Positions 34,210 through 45,993 of a stretch of 64,000 nt of DNA are shown here, in pieces. The position numbers were made by a program, and so were the translations under genes. The DNA is from Streptomyces sp. Tue 6430 (GTDB lineage Bacteria > Actinomycetota > Actinomycetes > Streptomycetales > Streptomycetaceae), in the NCBI GenBank assembly GCA_021568835.1, contig JAKGSH010000010.1, positions 2,604,001 to 2,668,000 of the forward strand, written 5' to 3'. The notes beneath the pieces are model-generated. The model was not told the origin of the DNA. It saw only the letters and a list, made by a program, of their open reading frames with translations, and did no database searches. Within the stretch, counting starts at the first letter, position 1, and each line of letters begins with the position of its first letter.

Positions 34210-35803
34210 TCACATCCGGAAGACGCCGAAGCCGCCCCGCGCGCCCTCGAAGGGGGCGGTGTGGACGGCCGACAGGCACAGGCCGAGGACGGTGCGGGTG
34301 TCGCGCGGGTCGATGACGCCGTCGTCGTACAGCCGCCCGGACAGGAACATGGGCAGCGACTCGGACTCGATCTGCTGCTCGACCATCGCGCGCAGCGCGG
34401 CGTCGCCGTCCTCGTCGTAGGGCAGGCCCTTCGCGGCGGCCGACTGGCGGGCGACGATGGAGAGCACCCCGGCGAGCTGCTGCGGGCCCATGACGGCCGA
34501 CTTGGCGCTGGGCCAGGCGAACAGGAAGCGGGGGTCGTAGGCGCGCCCGCACATGCCGTAGTGGCCGGCGCCGTAGGAGGCGCCGATGAGGACGGACAGG
34601 TGCGGGACCCGCGAGTTGGACACCGCGTTGATCATCATCGAGCCGTGCTTGATGATGCCGCCCTGCTCGTACTCCCTGCCGACCATGTAGCCGGTGGTGT
34701 TGTGCAGGAAGACCAGCGGGATGTCGCGCCGGTCGGCGAGCTGGATGAACTGGGCGGCCTTCTGGGACTCGGCGCTGAACAGCACGCCCTGGGCGTTGGC
34801 GAGGATGCCGACCGGGTAGCCGTGCAGGCTCGCCCAGCCGGTGACCAGGCTCGTCCCGTACAGCGGCTTGAACTCGTCGAAGTCGGAGGCGTCGACGATC
34901 CGGGCGATCACCTCGCGCGGGTCGAAGGGCACCTTGAGGTCGCCGGGGACGATGCCGAGGAGTTCCTCCGGGTCGTACTTCGGCGGTTCGGCCGGTCCCG
35001 GGTCGGGGTGCGCCTTGCGGTGGTTGAGGCGGGCGACGATCCGCCGGGCCTGGCGCAGGGCGTCCGGTTCGTCGACGGCGAAGTGGTCGGCGAGGCCGGA
35101 CACGCGCGCGTGCATCTCCGCGCCGCCCAGCGACTCGTCGTCGCTCTCCTCGCCGGTCGCCATCTTCACCAGCGGCGGCCCGCCGAGGAACACCTTCGCC
35201 CGCTCCTTGACCATGACGACGTGGTCGGACATGCCGGGGACGTACGCGCCCCGGCCGTGGAGTTGCCGAAGACGACGGCGACGGTCGGGATGCCGGCCGC
35301 GGACAGCCGGGTCAGGTCCCGGAAGATCGCGCCGCCGGGGATGAAGATCTCCTTCTGCGAGGGCAGGTCGGCCCCGCCGGACTCCACCAGGCTGATCACG
35401 GGCAGCCGGTTGGCGAGCGCGATGTCGTTGGCGCGCAGGGCCTTCCTCAGCGACCACGGGTTGCTGGCTCCGCCGCGCACGGTGGGGTCGTTGGCGGTGA
35501 TCAGGCACTCCACGCCCTCGACGACGCCGATGCCGGTGACGAGGGAGGCGCCGACGGTGTACTCGCTGCCCCAGGCCGCCAGCGGCGACAGCTCCAGGAA
35601 CGGGGTGTCGGGGTCGAGGAGCAGCTCGATCCGCTCGCGGGCCAGGAGCTTGCCGCGGGCGCGGTGCCGGGCGACGTACTTCTCGCCGCCGCCCGCCAGC
35701 GCCTTCGCGTGCTCCTCGTCGAGGGCGGCGAGCTTGGCGAGCATGCTGTCGCGGCGTTCTCGGTGGTCGGGTCCGTGGGGGTCCAGCGTCGACGGCAGGA
35801 CGG

Positions 35804-35807
<4 letters not shown>
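34210..35807 (-). pseudogene. Acyl-CoA carboxylase beta subunit (carboxyltransferase), 1-nt frameshift
   Basis: Carboxyltransferase partner of the biotin carboxylase. The N-terminal half (TLDPHGPDHRERRDSMLAKL ... VESGGADLPSQKEIFIPGGA ... VVFGNSTAG) and C-terminal half (GAYVPGMSDHVVMVKERAKV ... NTTGYMVGREYEQGG ... GASYGAGHYGMCGRAYDPRF) are in different frames. At the junction the family reads STAGGAYVPG; adding one base to the C4 run at 35249-35252 (GGGG on the coding strand) restores this and a 532-residue protein of normal length. GTG 35807 overlaps the AtuA stop (GTGA). Most likely an assembly error rather than a dead gene. Confidence 0.88.
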
Positions 35808-37487
<1,680 letters not shown>

Positions 37488-37491
<4 letters not shown>

Positions 37492-38282
37492 CGGACGGCC
37501 TCCTTCGGCGGGCGGCCGGGGCCGGGCGGCCCGGCGAAGGCCTGCGCGACGTCCAGCCAGCGGTCGGCGTCGGGACCCTCGGCGCGCAGGGCGAGGTCGG
37601 CGCGGTGGGCGCGCTGGGTGACCAGCAGGCAGAAGTCGAGGGCGGGGCCGGTGACGCGCTGCGCGGCCTCCTCGGGGCCGTACGTCCACAACGCGCCCGA
37701 GGGGCCGAGGAGTTCCACCCGGACGGGATCGGCGGGGGCGGGCAGTCCGTGCGCGGCGAAGGCGAAGTCGCGGGTGCGGACGCCGAGCCGGGCGATGTGC
37801 CGGATGCGGTCGGTGGGGGCGCGGGTGACGCCGAGGGCGTCGGCCACGTCGAGGCCGTGGGCCCAGGTCTCCATGAGGCGGGCGGTGGCGAGGGAGGCGG
37901 CGGCCATCGGGGGGCCGTACCAGGGGAAACGGGCGCCCGGCGGGGCCTTGCGGAGCGCCTCGTCGAGGGCGGTGCGGCCGGCCCGCCAGCGCGCGAGCAG
38001 GTCGGCGGGCGGGAGCGCCGCGCCCTCTTCGGCGCCCTGGTCGACGAAGGAGTCGGGGGCGGCGAGCGCCTGTTCGACCAGGGCCCGGAACCCGTCCTCG
38101 TCCGTGACGGCGAGGAGGGCCGAGTGGTCGGTCCAGGCGAGGTGGGCGATCTGGTGGGCGACGGTCCAGCCGGGGGCGGGCGTCGGAAGGGTCCAGCGGT
38201 CCGGGGCGGACTCGGCCACCAGCCGGTCCAGTTCGTCGCTTTCGGCACGGAGGTCGTCGAGCACGGGCGTCGGGTCGGCCAT
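37488..38282 (-). CDS. TIGR03084-type metal-binding (DinB/MDMPI-fold) protein
   Basis: A 264-residue four-helix-bundle protein. TVAHQIAHLAWTDHSALLAV and ARLMETWAHGLDVADALG carry the three histidine metal ligands of the DinB/MDMPI fold. TIGR03084 members habitually sit in operons with AtuA and acyl-CoA carboxylases, as here; they may be thiol-dependent isomerases. First gene of the operon. ATG 38282 is preferred: a CATGCT -10 ends seven bases upstream, indicating a leaderless transcript. ATG 38294 and 38330 are less likely. Confidence 0.8.
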
Positions 38283-38289
38283 GGGGAGG

Positions 38290-38327
38290 AGCATGGCAGC
38301 GGCCCCAGAAACAATCAAGCATGCTTG
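38290..38327 (-). promoter_or_regulatory. Promoter and TetR-type operator of the acyl-CoA operon
   Basis: On the minus strand TTGATT (38318-38313), 17 bases and CATGCT (38295-38290) form a promoter ending seven bases before the ATG at 38282. A perfect 12-base palindrome CAAGCATGCTTG (38316-38327) overlaps the -35, where a TetR dimer would block polymerase. The TetR encoded at the end of the same operon is the obvious candidate. Confidence 0.5.
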
Positions 38328-38369
38328 CATGATTTATTGAGGGACCGTCCCGATGCTCCCGACGGGCCG

Positions 38370-38620
38370 CGCGACGCCTCCTCCGAGGGCTCCTCGTGGT
38401 GCCCGCGCGGGACCTTTTCAACGCCTCCGACGGGCCTTTGCGACGCCCCGAGGAACTCCTCGAAACCTCCGGCGAGCCTCCCGCGATGTCCCCGAGGGGC
38501 CTTCTCGACGCCTCCGGCGGGCCTCCGCGATGCTTCCGAGGAGTTTTCCCGACGCCTCCGACCGGCCCTCGCGATGCCCCGAGGAGCCCTCCCGACGCCT
38601 CCGACCGGCCCTCGTCGGAG
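38370..38620. repeat. Degenerate minisatellite, about 43-44 bp period
   Basis: The motif ACGCCTCCG recurs near 38374, 38421, 38464, 38508, 38552 and 38595, each followed by a GGCC/CCTC...GATGCCCCGAGGAG-like block; the last copies are the best preserved. It fills the gap between the operon promoter and the 3' end of the EamA gene. Frames through it are open but encode only Pro/Asp-rich filler, so I do not call a gene. Confidence 0.65.
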
Positions 38621-38668
38621 GCCGTCCCCCCGGCCGGGCCCGGGACCCGTCCTCCCGACCGGCCCCGG

Positions 38669-39646
38669 TCAGGCCTCCGGGACCGCCGCCTTCGGCCGGC
38701 CCGTCTGGGTCCGCACCGCGCCCATGCTCGCGGCGATGACGAGGGCGATCGCGGCCGCCTCGACGGCGGACAGGGCCTGGTCGAGGACGAGGAAGCCGGC
38801 GGTCGCCGCGAGGGCCGGCTCCAGGCTCATCATGATCGCGAAGGTGGAGGCGGGCATGCGCCGCAGCGCGAGGAGCTCCAGGGTGTAGGGCAGCACGGAG
38901 GACAGGACCGCCACCGCCGCGCCGAGGCCCAGCGTCACCGGGTCGAGGAGCTTCGCGCCCGACTCGGCGACGCCCAGCGGCAGGAACAGCAGCGCGCCCA
39001 CCGCCATCGCCAGCGCGAGTCCGTCCGCCTGCGGGAAGCGGCGGCCGGTACGAGCGCTGAAGACGATGTACGCCGCCCACATCGCGCCCGCCGACAGCGC
39101 GAACGCGACGCCCAGCGGGTCGAGGTCGCGGACCCCGCCGCCGAGCAGGAAGACCCCGGCGAGCGCGAGCCCGGCCCAGACGAGGTTCAGGGCGCGCCGC
39201 GAGACCAGGACGGAGAGGGCGAGCGGGCCGAGGACCTCCAGGGTGACCGCGGTGCCGAGGGGGATGCGGGCGACGGACTGGTAGAAGAGGCCGTTCATGG
39301 CGGCCATGGCCACGCCGAAGACGACGACCGTGCCCCAGTCGGCGCGGGAGTGGCCGCGCAGCCGGGGCCGGCAGACCGCGAGCAGGACGACGGCGGCGAC
39401 CAGCAGCCGCAGCGCGACGACGCCGAGCGCGCCCGCCCGCGGCATCAGGGTCACCGCGAGCGCGCCGCCGAACTGGACCGACACCCCTCCGGCGAGCACC
39501 AGCCCGACGGGGCCGAGGGCCGCCCACCGGCCGGACACGGGAGCCGGGCCGTCCGGGCCTGCCTGGGTGGCCCGGGTGGCCGAGGCGGCCGCGCCCGCCG
39601 GGGTGACGGGCTGCCGGTCCGGCGCGGTGGTGTCGGGGGTGCTCAC
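38669..39646 (-). CDS. EamA/DMT-family exporter (RhtA-like)
   Basis: A 325-residue ten-helix drug/metabolite transporter with two EamA halves (first half helices around GLVLAGGVSVQFGGALAVTL and PLGTAVTLEVLGPLALSVLV; second half PLGVAFALSAGAMWAAYIVF and VLPYTLELLALRRMPASTFA). Resembles threonine/homoserine exporters. GTG 39646 chosen; the first 45 residues are hydrophilic. An 18-base inverted repeat about 65 bases upstream may be its operator. Confidence 0.82.
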   Translation of the reverse strand: MSTPDTTAPDRQPVTPAGAAASATRATQAGPDGPAPVSGRWAALGPVGLVLAGGVSVQFGGALAVTLMPRAGALGVVALRLLVAAVVLLAVCRPRLRGHSRADWGTVVVFGVAMAAMNGLFYQSVARIPLGTAVTLEVLGPLALSVLVSRRALNLVWAGLALAGVFLLGGGVRDLDPLGVAFALSAGAMWAAYIVFSARTGRRFPQADGLALAMAVGALLFLPLGVAESGAKLLDPVTLGLGAAVAVLSSVLPYTLELLALRRMPASTFAIMMSLEPALAATAGFLVLDQALSAVEAAAIALVIAASMGAVRTQTGRPKAAVPEA

Positions 39647-39708
39647 GGGCGGTCCAAGGGTTCGGTGGGCTCTGCGCCGGGACTGACGTCCATCACGATG
39701 CACTGCGA

Positions 39709-39726
39709 AGTCCAGAGTAATGGACT
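39709..39726. promoter_or_regulatory. Inverted repeat upstream of the EamA gene
   Basis: AGTCCA-GAGTAA-TGGACT is a perfect repeat with six-base arms, in the least GC-rich part of the gap 39647-40008. It is a plausible regulator site for the EamA exporter. The remainder of the gap up to the glycosyltransferase stop shows no gene. Confidence 0.4.
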
Positions 39727-40008
39727 GAATCAGGAGTGTGAAGTCGATTTGCCGCTGTCCGCGGGGACGCGGAAGGCGCAGCCCGGGCCCCGGACTCCCC
39801 GCAGGATGGAGTGCCGTCAACGAGCGGCGAACCAACCGACAAGTAACCCGCCGGCGGCTTTCAGGGCTTCGCGACTGCGGTCCTCTTTCACTCAGGGCCG
39901 GCCCCCGGCCGCTGTCGGATCACCCCGCGAGTCGTTCCCGGGCGTACTCGCGCAGCTCGATCATCGGGCGTGGCTGCGCACCGAGGCCCGGACCGCTGCG
40001 TGAGTCGC

Positions 40009-40866
40009 TCAGATCACTGGGGGGCGGCCGAGGCGGGCCAGTCGGAACACGGTGCGCCAGCGCATCGGCTTCCGGCGCCCGCACTCGGTGCGCCAGCCCT
40101 CGGCGAAGCCGCCGAACCAGGCCCGCAGCCCGGAGAGGCTGCGGCTGCGGGCCAGCGTCAGGGCCACCCACACGCCCAGGTAGACCGGGACGAGCACCGC
40201 GGGCAGGTGACGGCGTGCCAGGTAGACCCGGTTGCGGGCGTTGACCTGGTAGAAGAACGCATGCCGGGCCGGGGAGGTACGCGGGTGCTGGAGCAGCAAC
40301 TGCGGCGCGTAGCGCACCCGCCAGCCGGCGTCGATCGCCCGCCAGGCCATGTCGGTCTCTTCGTGCGCGAAGAAGAACGCGTCCGGCCAGCAGCCGACCT
40401 CGTCCAGCATCTTCACGGACAGGACGTGGGCTCCACCGAGGAAGCCGGTCACCAGGCCACCGCGCATCGGATCACCGGCCCGCAGCCGGGGCACGTGGCG
40501 GCGCTGGGTCACTCCGGTCTCGTCGGCGATACGGAAGCCGACGATCCCCAGCCGCGGATCCGCCACGTACAACGCGGTGATCGTGGCGAAGACGTCGTCG
40601 GAGACCAGCAGGCCGTCGTCGTCCAGGTCCAGCACCAGGTCCATGTCCGACAGGTGCTCCAGGGCGGCGTTGCGGCCGCCGGTCACCCCCAGGTTCTCCG
40701 CCAGCTGCACCGTCTCGACCCACGGCGGCAGATCGGGCATCGCACACCCGTTGGCCACCACCACCGTCCGCGCCGCCCCGGTCGTCTGCGCATGGACCGA
40801 GGCCAGCAGCTCCGCCAGCTCCTTGGGCCGGGTGCCCATCGTCAGGATCGCCACGCCCAGCTTCAC
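40009..40866 (-). CDS. Family 2 glycosyltransferase
   Basis: GT-A fold transferase of 285 residues using a nucleotide sugar. VAILTMGTRPKELAELLASV and the metal-binding DLVLDLDDDGLLVSDDVF (D-x-D) are clear, then GFLGGAHVLSVKMLDEVG and FFFAHEETDMAWRAIDAGW (acceptor/base region ED-x-D-like). Hydrophobic VPVYLGVWVALTLA near the C-terminus could be membrane-associated. GTG 40866. The sugar and acceptor are unknown; such genes often adjoin CDP-alcohol phosphatidyltransferases, which is not the case here. Confidence 0.82.
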   Translation of the reverse strand: MKLGVAILTMGTRPKELAELLASVHAQTTGAARTVVVANGCAMPDLPPWVETVQLAENLGVTGGRNAALEHLSDMDLVLDLDDDGLLVSDDVFATITALYVADPRLGIVGFRIADETGVTQRRHVPRLRAGDPMRGGLVTGFLGGAHVLSVKMLDEVGCWPDAFFFAHEETDMAWRAIDAGWRVRYAPQLLLQHPRTSPARHAFFYQVNARNRVYLARRHLPAVLVPVYLGVWVALTLARSRSLSGLRAWFGGFAEGWRTECGRRKPMRWRTVFRLARLGRPPVI

Positions 40867-41376
40867 GCCTGTTCCGTGCCCGTCTGTGTGAAGGACGCCA
40901 TGACCGATACCACTGTGCCCGGCCGCGCCTGCCTGCATGAACTCGCCTCCCAGCGCCGACTGCCCGCCCACCAGCCGATGGACCAGATGACGCTCGGGTG
41001 GATCACGGACAACCGTCCGGCGAACTTCGACGCCGCGCCCAGCCACCGGCAAGGCCGCCGGGCATCCAGCCGCCGCCTGAACTGATCGCCCGGTGCCACT
41101 ACCAGGCCCACCCATCCCGCCGGACTGCTTCGCCGATGTTCGCGCGCCGTACACCGCGCCATCTTTACCGTCCAGCGGCACCGCACCGAACTGCGGAAGT
41201 TGACCGGCCGACATGAGCGCTCGAGGACCGACGCCCTCAAGCTCGTCCTCCACTTGGTGGACGCGATCTGGCATGACGAACGGCGCGGCGAGCAGATACG
41301 GGCCGAGTCGTTCCGGCAGATGCGGCACGACCTGATCGAGCCCTCGCCCCCGGGCCAGGTCACGGACCCGCCGGAC
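40867..41376. other. Unassigned region with possible gene remnants
   Basis: On the plus strand ATG 40900, with GAAGGA four bases upstream, opens a 61-codon ORF (MTDTTVPGRACLHELASQRR onward) ending at 41085. The same frame stays open after that stop and reads a coding-like stretch, RTDALKLVLHLVDAIWHDER, then RGEQIRAESFRQMRHDL, up to about 41360. One gene interrupted by a stop, or two remnants, is possible. I recognise no family. Confidence 0.35.
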
Positions 41377-42500
41377 TCAGCGGCGCGCCATGTACAGCTC
41401 CAGCGCCCGGTGGAGCACCCGGTTCAGCGGGAAGTCCCACTCGCCGAGGTACTCCACCGCCTCGCCGCCCGTGCCCACCTTGAAGCGCAGGAGGCCGAGG
41501 AGGTGGTTGGCGTCCTCCAGGGTGTCGGTGATGCCGCGCAGGTCGTAGACGGCGGCGCCCAGCTCGTGGGCGTCGCACATCATGCGCCACTGGAGGGCGT
41601 TGTTCGGCTGGACCTCGCGTCTGCGGCCGGTCGAGGCGCCGTAGGAGTACCAGACGTGCTCGCCGACGGTGATCATCGTGGCCGCGGCGAGGACCTCGCC
41701 GTCGTGGTGGGCGAGGTAGAGGCGCATGCGGTCGGGGTGTTCGGCGTTGAGCGCGGTCCACATGCGCTGGAAGTAGGGCAGGGGGCGCGGGACGAAGCGG
41801 TCCCGTTCGGCGGTCTCGAGGTACAGGCCGTAGAAGATTGTCAGGTCCGTCAGGTCGCCGCGGACGACCTTGACGCCCGCCTTCTCCGCCTTCTTGATGT
41901 TGCGCCGCCACTGCTGGTTGAAGCCGCCCTGGACGTCCTCCAGCGACCGGCCGGCGTACGGGACCTGGAAGACGTACCGCGGCTGTCCGGCCGCGAAACC
42001 GTCCTCGCCGCCCGGCTCGGTCCGCCGCCAGCCGGCGCCGCGCAGCCGTTCGGCGACGGCGAGGGCGGGGGCCTCGGTGGTGGTGGGCTCGGCGTCCCGC
42101 AGCCGCCGGGCGTCCGGATCGGCGATGGCGGCCTTCACGGCGTCGGCGCTCCAGCGGCGTGCGACGACGGGCGGGCCCATCTTCACGGAGAACGCGCCCC
42201 GCGCCTTCAGGTGGGCGAGCATCGGGTCCAGCCAGCGCTCGACGAGGTCCGCCGCGAACCAGTCGACGACCGGCCCCTCGGGCAGGTACGCCAGGTACCT
42301 CCTCAGCTTCGGCAGCGGCCGCAGCAGCACCAGCCCCGCCCCCACCGGCGCCCCGCGCTCGTCGAACCAGCCGAGGCTCTCCGCCCGCCAGTCCGGTTTC
42401 ACGTCCCCCCAGGCGGGGTCTGCAGGTGGCTGACGGAGGGGCGGCCCGCGACGAACGCCAGGTGCTCGGCGCGGGTGATCGGCTGGACACGCAGGCTCAT
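41377..42500 (-). pseudogene. FemABX-type peptidoglycan bridge aminoacyltransferase, 1-nt frameshift
   Basis: Aminoacyl-tRNA-dependent transferase adding residues (usually Gly in Streptomyces) to the lipid II stem lysine/DAP. The start MSLRVQPITRAEHLAFVAGR ... SHLQTP (ATG 42500) is in one frame; AWGDVKPDWRAESLGWFDER and all later motifs (VFQVPYAGRSLEDVQGGFNQ, WYSYGASTGRRREVQPNNAL) are in another. One extra base at the plus-strand GGGG 42415-42418 gives HLQTPAWGDVKPDW, the conserved family sequence, and 374 residues. Confidence 0.85.
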
Positions 42501-42663
42501 GCACGGGCTCCTTCGACGGCTGTCCGGCCAGCGTAGGAGCCGACCGCGCCCGTGCCGGGGACCGACGGCCCCGTGTGCGGACGTGTCCGCCACGCGCGCG
42601 TGCGCCGTCGCCCCACCGGACTCCCGGCCGCCCAGCCGCCCCGGCCGCTCGCCCGTCGTCCCT

Positions 42664-45600
42664 TCAGCGCTCGCCCGGCTCCCCGGGCCGGCCCTCCGGC
42701 TCCGCCGGTGGCTCCCCCCGCCTCTCCGGCCGTTCCTCCCTCCCCTTCTCCCTGCCTTCCTCCCGTCCCTCCGCCAACCCCTCCGCCAACCCCTCCGCCA
42801 GGATCTCCGCCAGGTGCCGTCCCCGTACGCCCGCCAGTTGTTCGAGCTGGGTCCGGCAGGAGAAGCCGTCCGCGAGGACCACCGCGTCCGGGGCGGCGTC
42901 CCGCACGGACGGCAGGAGCGCCTCTTCCGCGCAGGTCCGCGACACCTCGAAGTGGCCCTTCTCGAAGCCGAAGTTTCCGGCGAGGCCGCAGCAGCCGCCG
43001 CTCAGCTCGCCGCCGAGCCCGGCGGCCTCGCGCAGCCGCCGGTCGGCCGCGTCGCCCAGGACCGCGTGCTGGTGGCAGTGGGTCTGGCCGACGACGGGAC
43101 GGTCGAGGCGGGGCGGCCGCCAGTCGGGGGCGTGCCGTTCCAGGGCCTCGGCGAAGGTCAGGACGCGGGCGGCGAGGCGGGCCGCGCGCGGGTCGTCGTG
43201 CAGCAGCTCGGGCAGGTCGCTCCGCAGGGCCGCGGCGCAGCTCGGCTCCAGCACGACGACCGGCACGTCCGCCGCCAGCACGGGCTCCATCAGGTCGAGG
43301 GTGCGCCGCAGCACCGCACGCGCGTGGTCGAGCTGCCCGGTGGAGACGTACGTCAGCCCGCAGCAGACCCGCGCGCGGCGGGCCGTCAGCAGGGCCGCCG
43401 CGTTCCTGGACCGCCCGTCGCCCACCGGCCGCCCCCGCATCCGCAGGGTCGGCGGCAGCGCCACCCGCAGGCCCGCCGCCTCCAGCACCTCGACGGCCGC
43501 CCGCCCGACCGAGGGCGAGAAGTGCTCGGTGAAGGTGTCGGGCCACAGGACCACGAGGGGAGCGGAAGCGCCGAGGGGACCGGAGTCGCCGCGGATACCG
43601 GAGCCGCCCTCGGGCGCCCTTCCCCGCCACCACCGGCTGAAGGTCTCGCGCGCCGGTCGCGGGAGGTCCCGCTCGGCGGCGATCCCGCCGGCCCGTTTCG
43701 CGGCCCGCGCCAACGGCCCCACCGCCGCCAGCGCGTCGGCGAGCGACGCCGTGCGCGTACGGCTCACCCAGCGCAGCCAGACCGGCAGGCGCCCCATGGC
43801 GTAGTGGGCGGCCGGGCGGCGGCGGCCGGCGTAGTGGTGGTGGAGGAACTCCGCCTTGTACGTGGCCATGTCGACCCCGACCGGGCAGTCCGAGCGGCAG
43901 CCCTTGCAGGCGAGGCAGAGGTCGAGCGCCTCCCGCACCTCCTGCGACCGCCAGCCGTCGGTGACCACCTCGCCGGCGAGCATCTCGTGCAGCAGCCGGG
44001 CCCGCCCGCGCGTGGAGTGCCGTTCCTCGCCGGTGGCCCGGTAGGAGGGGCACATCACGGCGGGCCCGGACGCCGTCTCCGTACGGCACTTCGCGACGCC
44101 CACGCAGCGGCGGACCGCGGCGGTGAAGTCGCCGCCGTCGCCGGGGTAGCCGAAGGCCACGTCGACGGGCTCGCGGGGCAGCACGGCGAAGCGCAGGTGG
44201 GAGTCGAGGGGGGCGGGGCGGACCAGCATGCCGGGGTTGAGGAGGTCGTCGGGGTCCCAGACGGCCTTCGTGCGCTCGAAGAGGGCGACCATTTCCGCGC
44301 CGTACATCCGCGGCAGCAGTTCGGCGCGCGCCTGCCCGTCGCCGTGCTCCCCGGACAGCGAGCCGCCGTGCGCGACGACCAGGTCGGCCAGTTCCTCCGA
44401 GAAGCGGCGGAAGCGGCCGACGCCCGCCGCGGTGAGCAGGTCGAAGTCGATGCGGACGTGGATGCAGCCGTCCCCGAAGTGCCCGTACGGCGTGCCGCGC
44501 AGGCCGTACGCGGTCAGCAGGGCGCGGAAGTCCCGCAGGTACGCGCCGAGCCGGGCCGGCGGCACCGCGCAGTCCTCCCAGCCGGGCCAGGCCTCCCTGC
44601 CGTCGGGCATCCGGGTGGCCGTACCGCTGGCGTCCTCCCGGATCCGCCACAGGGCGCGCTGCCCGGCGGCGTCCGTCACCACGAGGGTGTCCACGGCGTC
44701 GGCCTCCCGCGCGATCACCTCCGCACGCGCGCGTGCCTCACCGGGCGAGTCCCCGCCCGTCTCCACGAACAGCCACGCCGCGCCGCGCGGCAGTCCCGCC
44801 GCCGACGGCACCAGGTCGGCGGCCATGCCCTCGACCGTCAGCGGCCGCCCCCGCTCCCGGCCGTGCCCGAGCGGGGGACCACCCTGCCACCAGGGCGGCA
44901 GCGGCCTCGGCGGCGGCGCCCTCGTCGGCGTAGCCGAGCACCGCGAGGGCGTGCGCGCGGGGCGCCTCGACGAGGTCGACCACCGCTTCCGTGAGCACGG
45001 CCAGGGTGCCCTCGGAGCCGCAGAGGGACCGGGCGACGTCGGCGCCCCGCTCCGGCAGCAGGGCGTCCAGCGCGTAGCCGGAGATGCGGCGGGGCAGTTC
45101 GGGGAATCCGGTGCGCAGCCGCGCCCGCTCGCCCTCGGCGAGCGCCCGCAGTCCGTCCGGCGCGCCGGCCCATCCCCGGCCGGGCCGCAGGCGCAGCCCG
45201 CGCGCGGTGACGACGTCCAGCTCGCGCACGTTGTCCGCGGTCGTCCCCCAGGCGACCGAGTGGGCGCCGCAGGAGTTGTTGCCGATCATCCCGCCGAGCG
45301 TGCAGCGGCTGTGCGTGGACGGGTCGGGCCCGAAGCGCAGCCCGTGCGGGGCGGCGGCCTCCTGGAGGCGGTCCAGCACCAGACCGGGCTGGACGACGGC
45401 CGTACGCGTCTCGGCGTCCAGGCGGACGAGCCGGTTCATGTGGCGGGTGAAATCCAGCACCACCCCGGTTCCGGTCGCCTGCCCGGCGATGGACGTCCCC
45501 CCGCCGCGCGCCACGACCGGCACGCCGTGCGTGCGGCACACCTCCAGTACCGCCGCCACGTCGTCGGCGTCGCGGGGCGCGACCACGCCCAGGGGGACGC

Positions 45601-45712
45601 GCCGGTAGTTGGACGCGTCCATGGTGACCAGTGCCCGGGAGGTGACGTCGAAGGCCACCTCGCCGCGCACGGCGGCCCGCAGCGCGGCCCGCAGTTCCGC
45701 GATCTCGGTCAT
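42664..45712 (-). pseudogene. FAD-linked oxidase fused to Fe-S/CCG domain (glycolate/lactate dehydrogenase-like), frame broken at a palindromic element
   Basis: N-terminal half (ATG 45712): FAD_binding_4 domain with VPVVARGGGTSIAGQATGTG and GGMIGNNSCGAHSVAWGTT, then FAD-oxidase C-domain. The C-terminal half, in another frame, starts around RPLTVEGMAADLVP and has two ferredoxin-like CxxCxxCxxxC motifs (CLACKGCRSDCPVG) and a CCG domain (CCGLAGNFGFEKGHFEVSRT). Between them lies a 43-base stretch including a 30-base palindrome (44848-44877). The whole would be about 1016 codons if one base were removed, the opposite sense to the other frameshifts here. The C-terminus carries a Leu-Ala-Glu-Gly repeat from 12-base DNA repeats (about 42769-42810). 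Confidence 0.75.
44848..44877. repeat. 30-bp palindromic interspersed element inside the oxidase gene
   Basis: Perfect nine-base arms CCCCCGCTC and GAGCGGGGG enclose 12 bases. The sequence on the coding strand gives SPARARPGAG in one frame and PPLGHGRER in another, strings I recall as common translated by-products of a dispersed Streptomyces palindrome. A nearby CCCTGGTGGCAGGG adds a second small hairpin. Confidence 0.6.
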
Positions 45713-45862
45713 CCCCTCAGGATGCCCCGGGAGGCCGGCGGCCTCCTCCGGAACCCGCGCATCCGTGCCCGCGGAGGGTGCCCGGCCGCGCTCTTCGTTT
45801 TTCGGCCACACCAATTGCCAAGAACCTGCCCGGGACCCTCCCAAAGCGATCACTAACCTGCA

Positions 45863-45868
45863 TATAGT
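45863..45868 (+). promoter_or_regulatory. Possible -10 of the conservon
   Basis: TATAGT lies in the only AT-rich patch of the 281-base gap between the divergent oxidase and cvnA. No good -35 is seen at 17-18 bases, so confidence is low. Confidence 0.3.
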
Positions 45869-45993
45869 GACCGGCAGTTGCGCGCAGGTGACGGCTCTAG
45901 CCCCCAGTAGAGGCCGGATTACCTCATGGAATCGCCCGAGGGCCGGCCCGAATCTCCGGTGAACGCCCGCGGACCCGACCGAGGATTCGACTG

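Noticed and set aside
31106..34420. 1104-codon plus-strand ORF opposite the dehydrogenase and carboxylase
   Set aside because: Valine/glycine/arginine-rich antisense of three clear genes, with no domain of its own.
39920..40008. Possible 3' gene remnant reading RPMIELREYARERLAG on the minus strand
   Set aside because: The ending looks protein-like, but upstream the frame is only the shadow of the glycosyltransferase; not enough to call a feature.
41200..44994. 1264-codon plus-strand ORF
   Set aside because: Apart from its first about 50 codons it is the antisense of the FemX and FAD/Fe-S oxidase genes; low-complexity composition.
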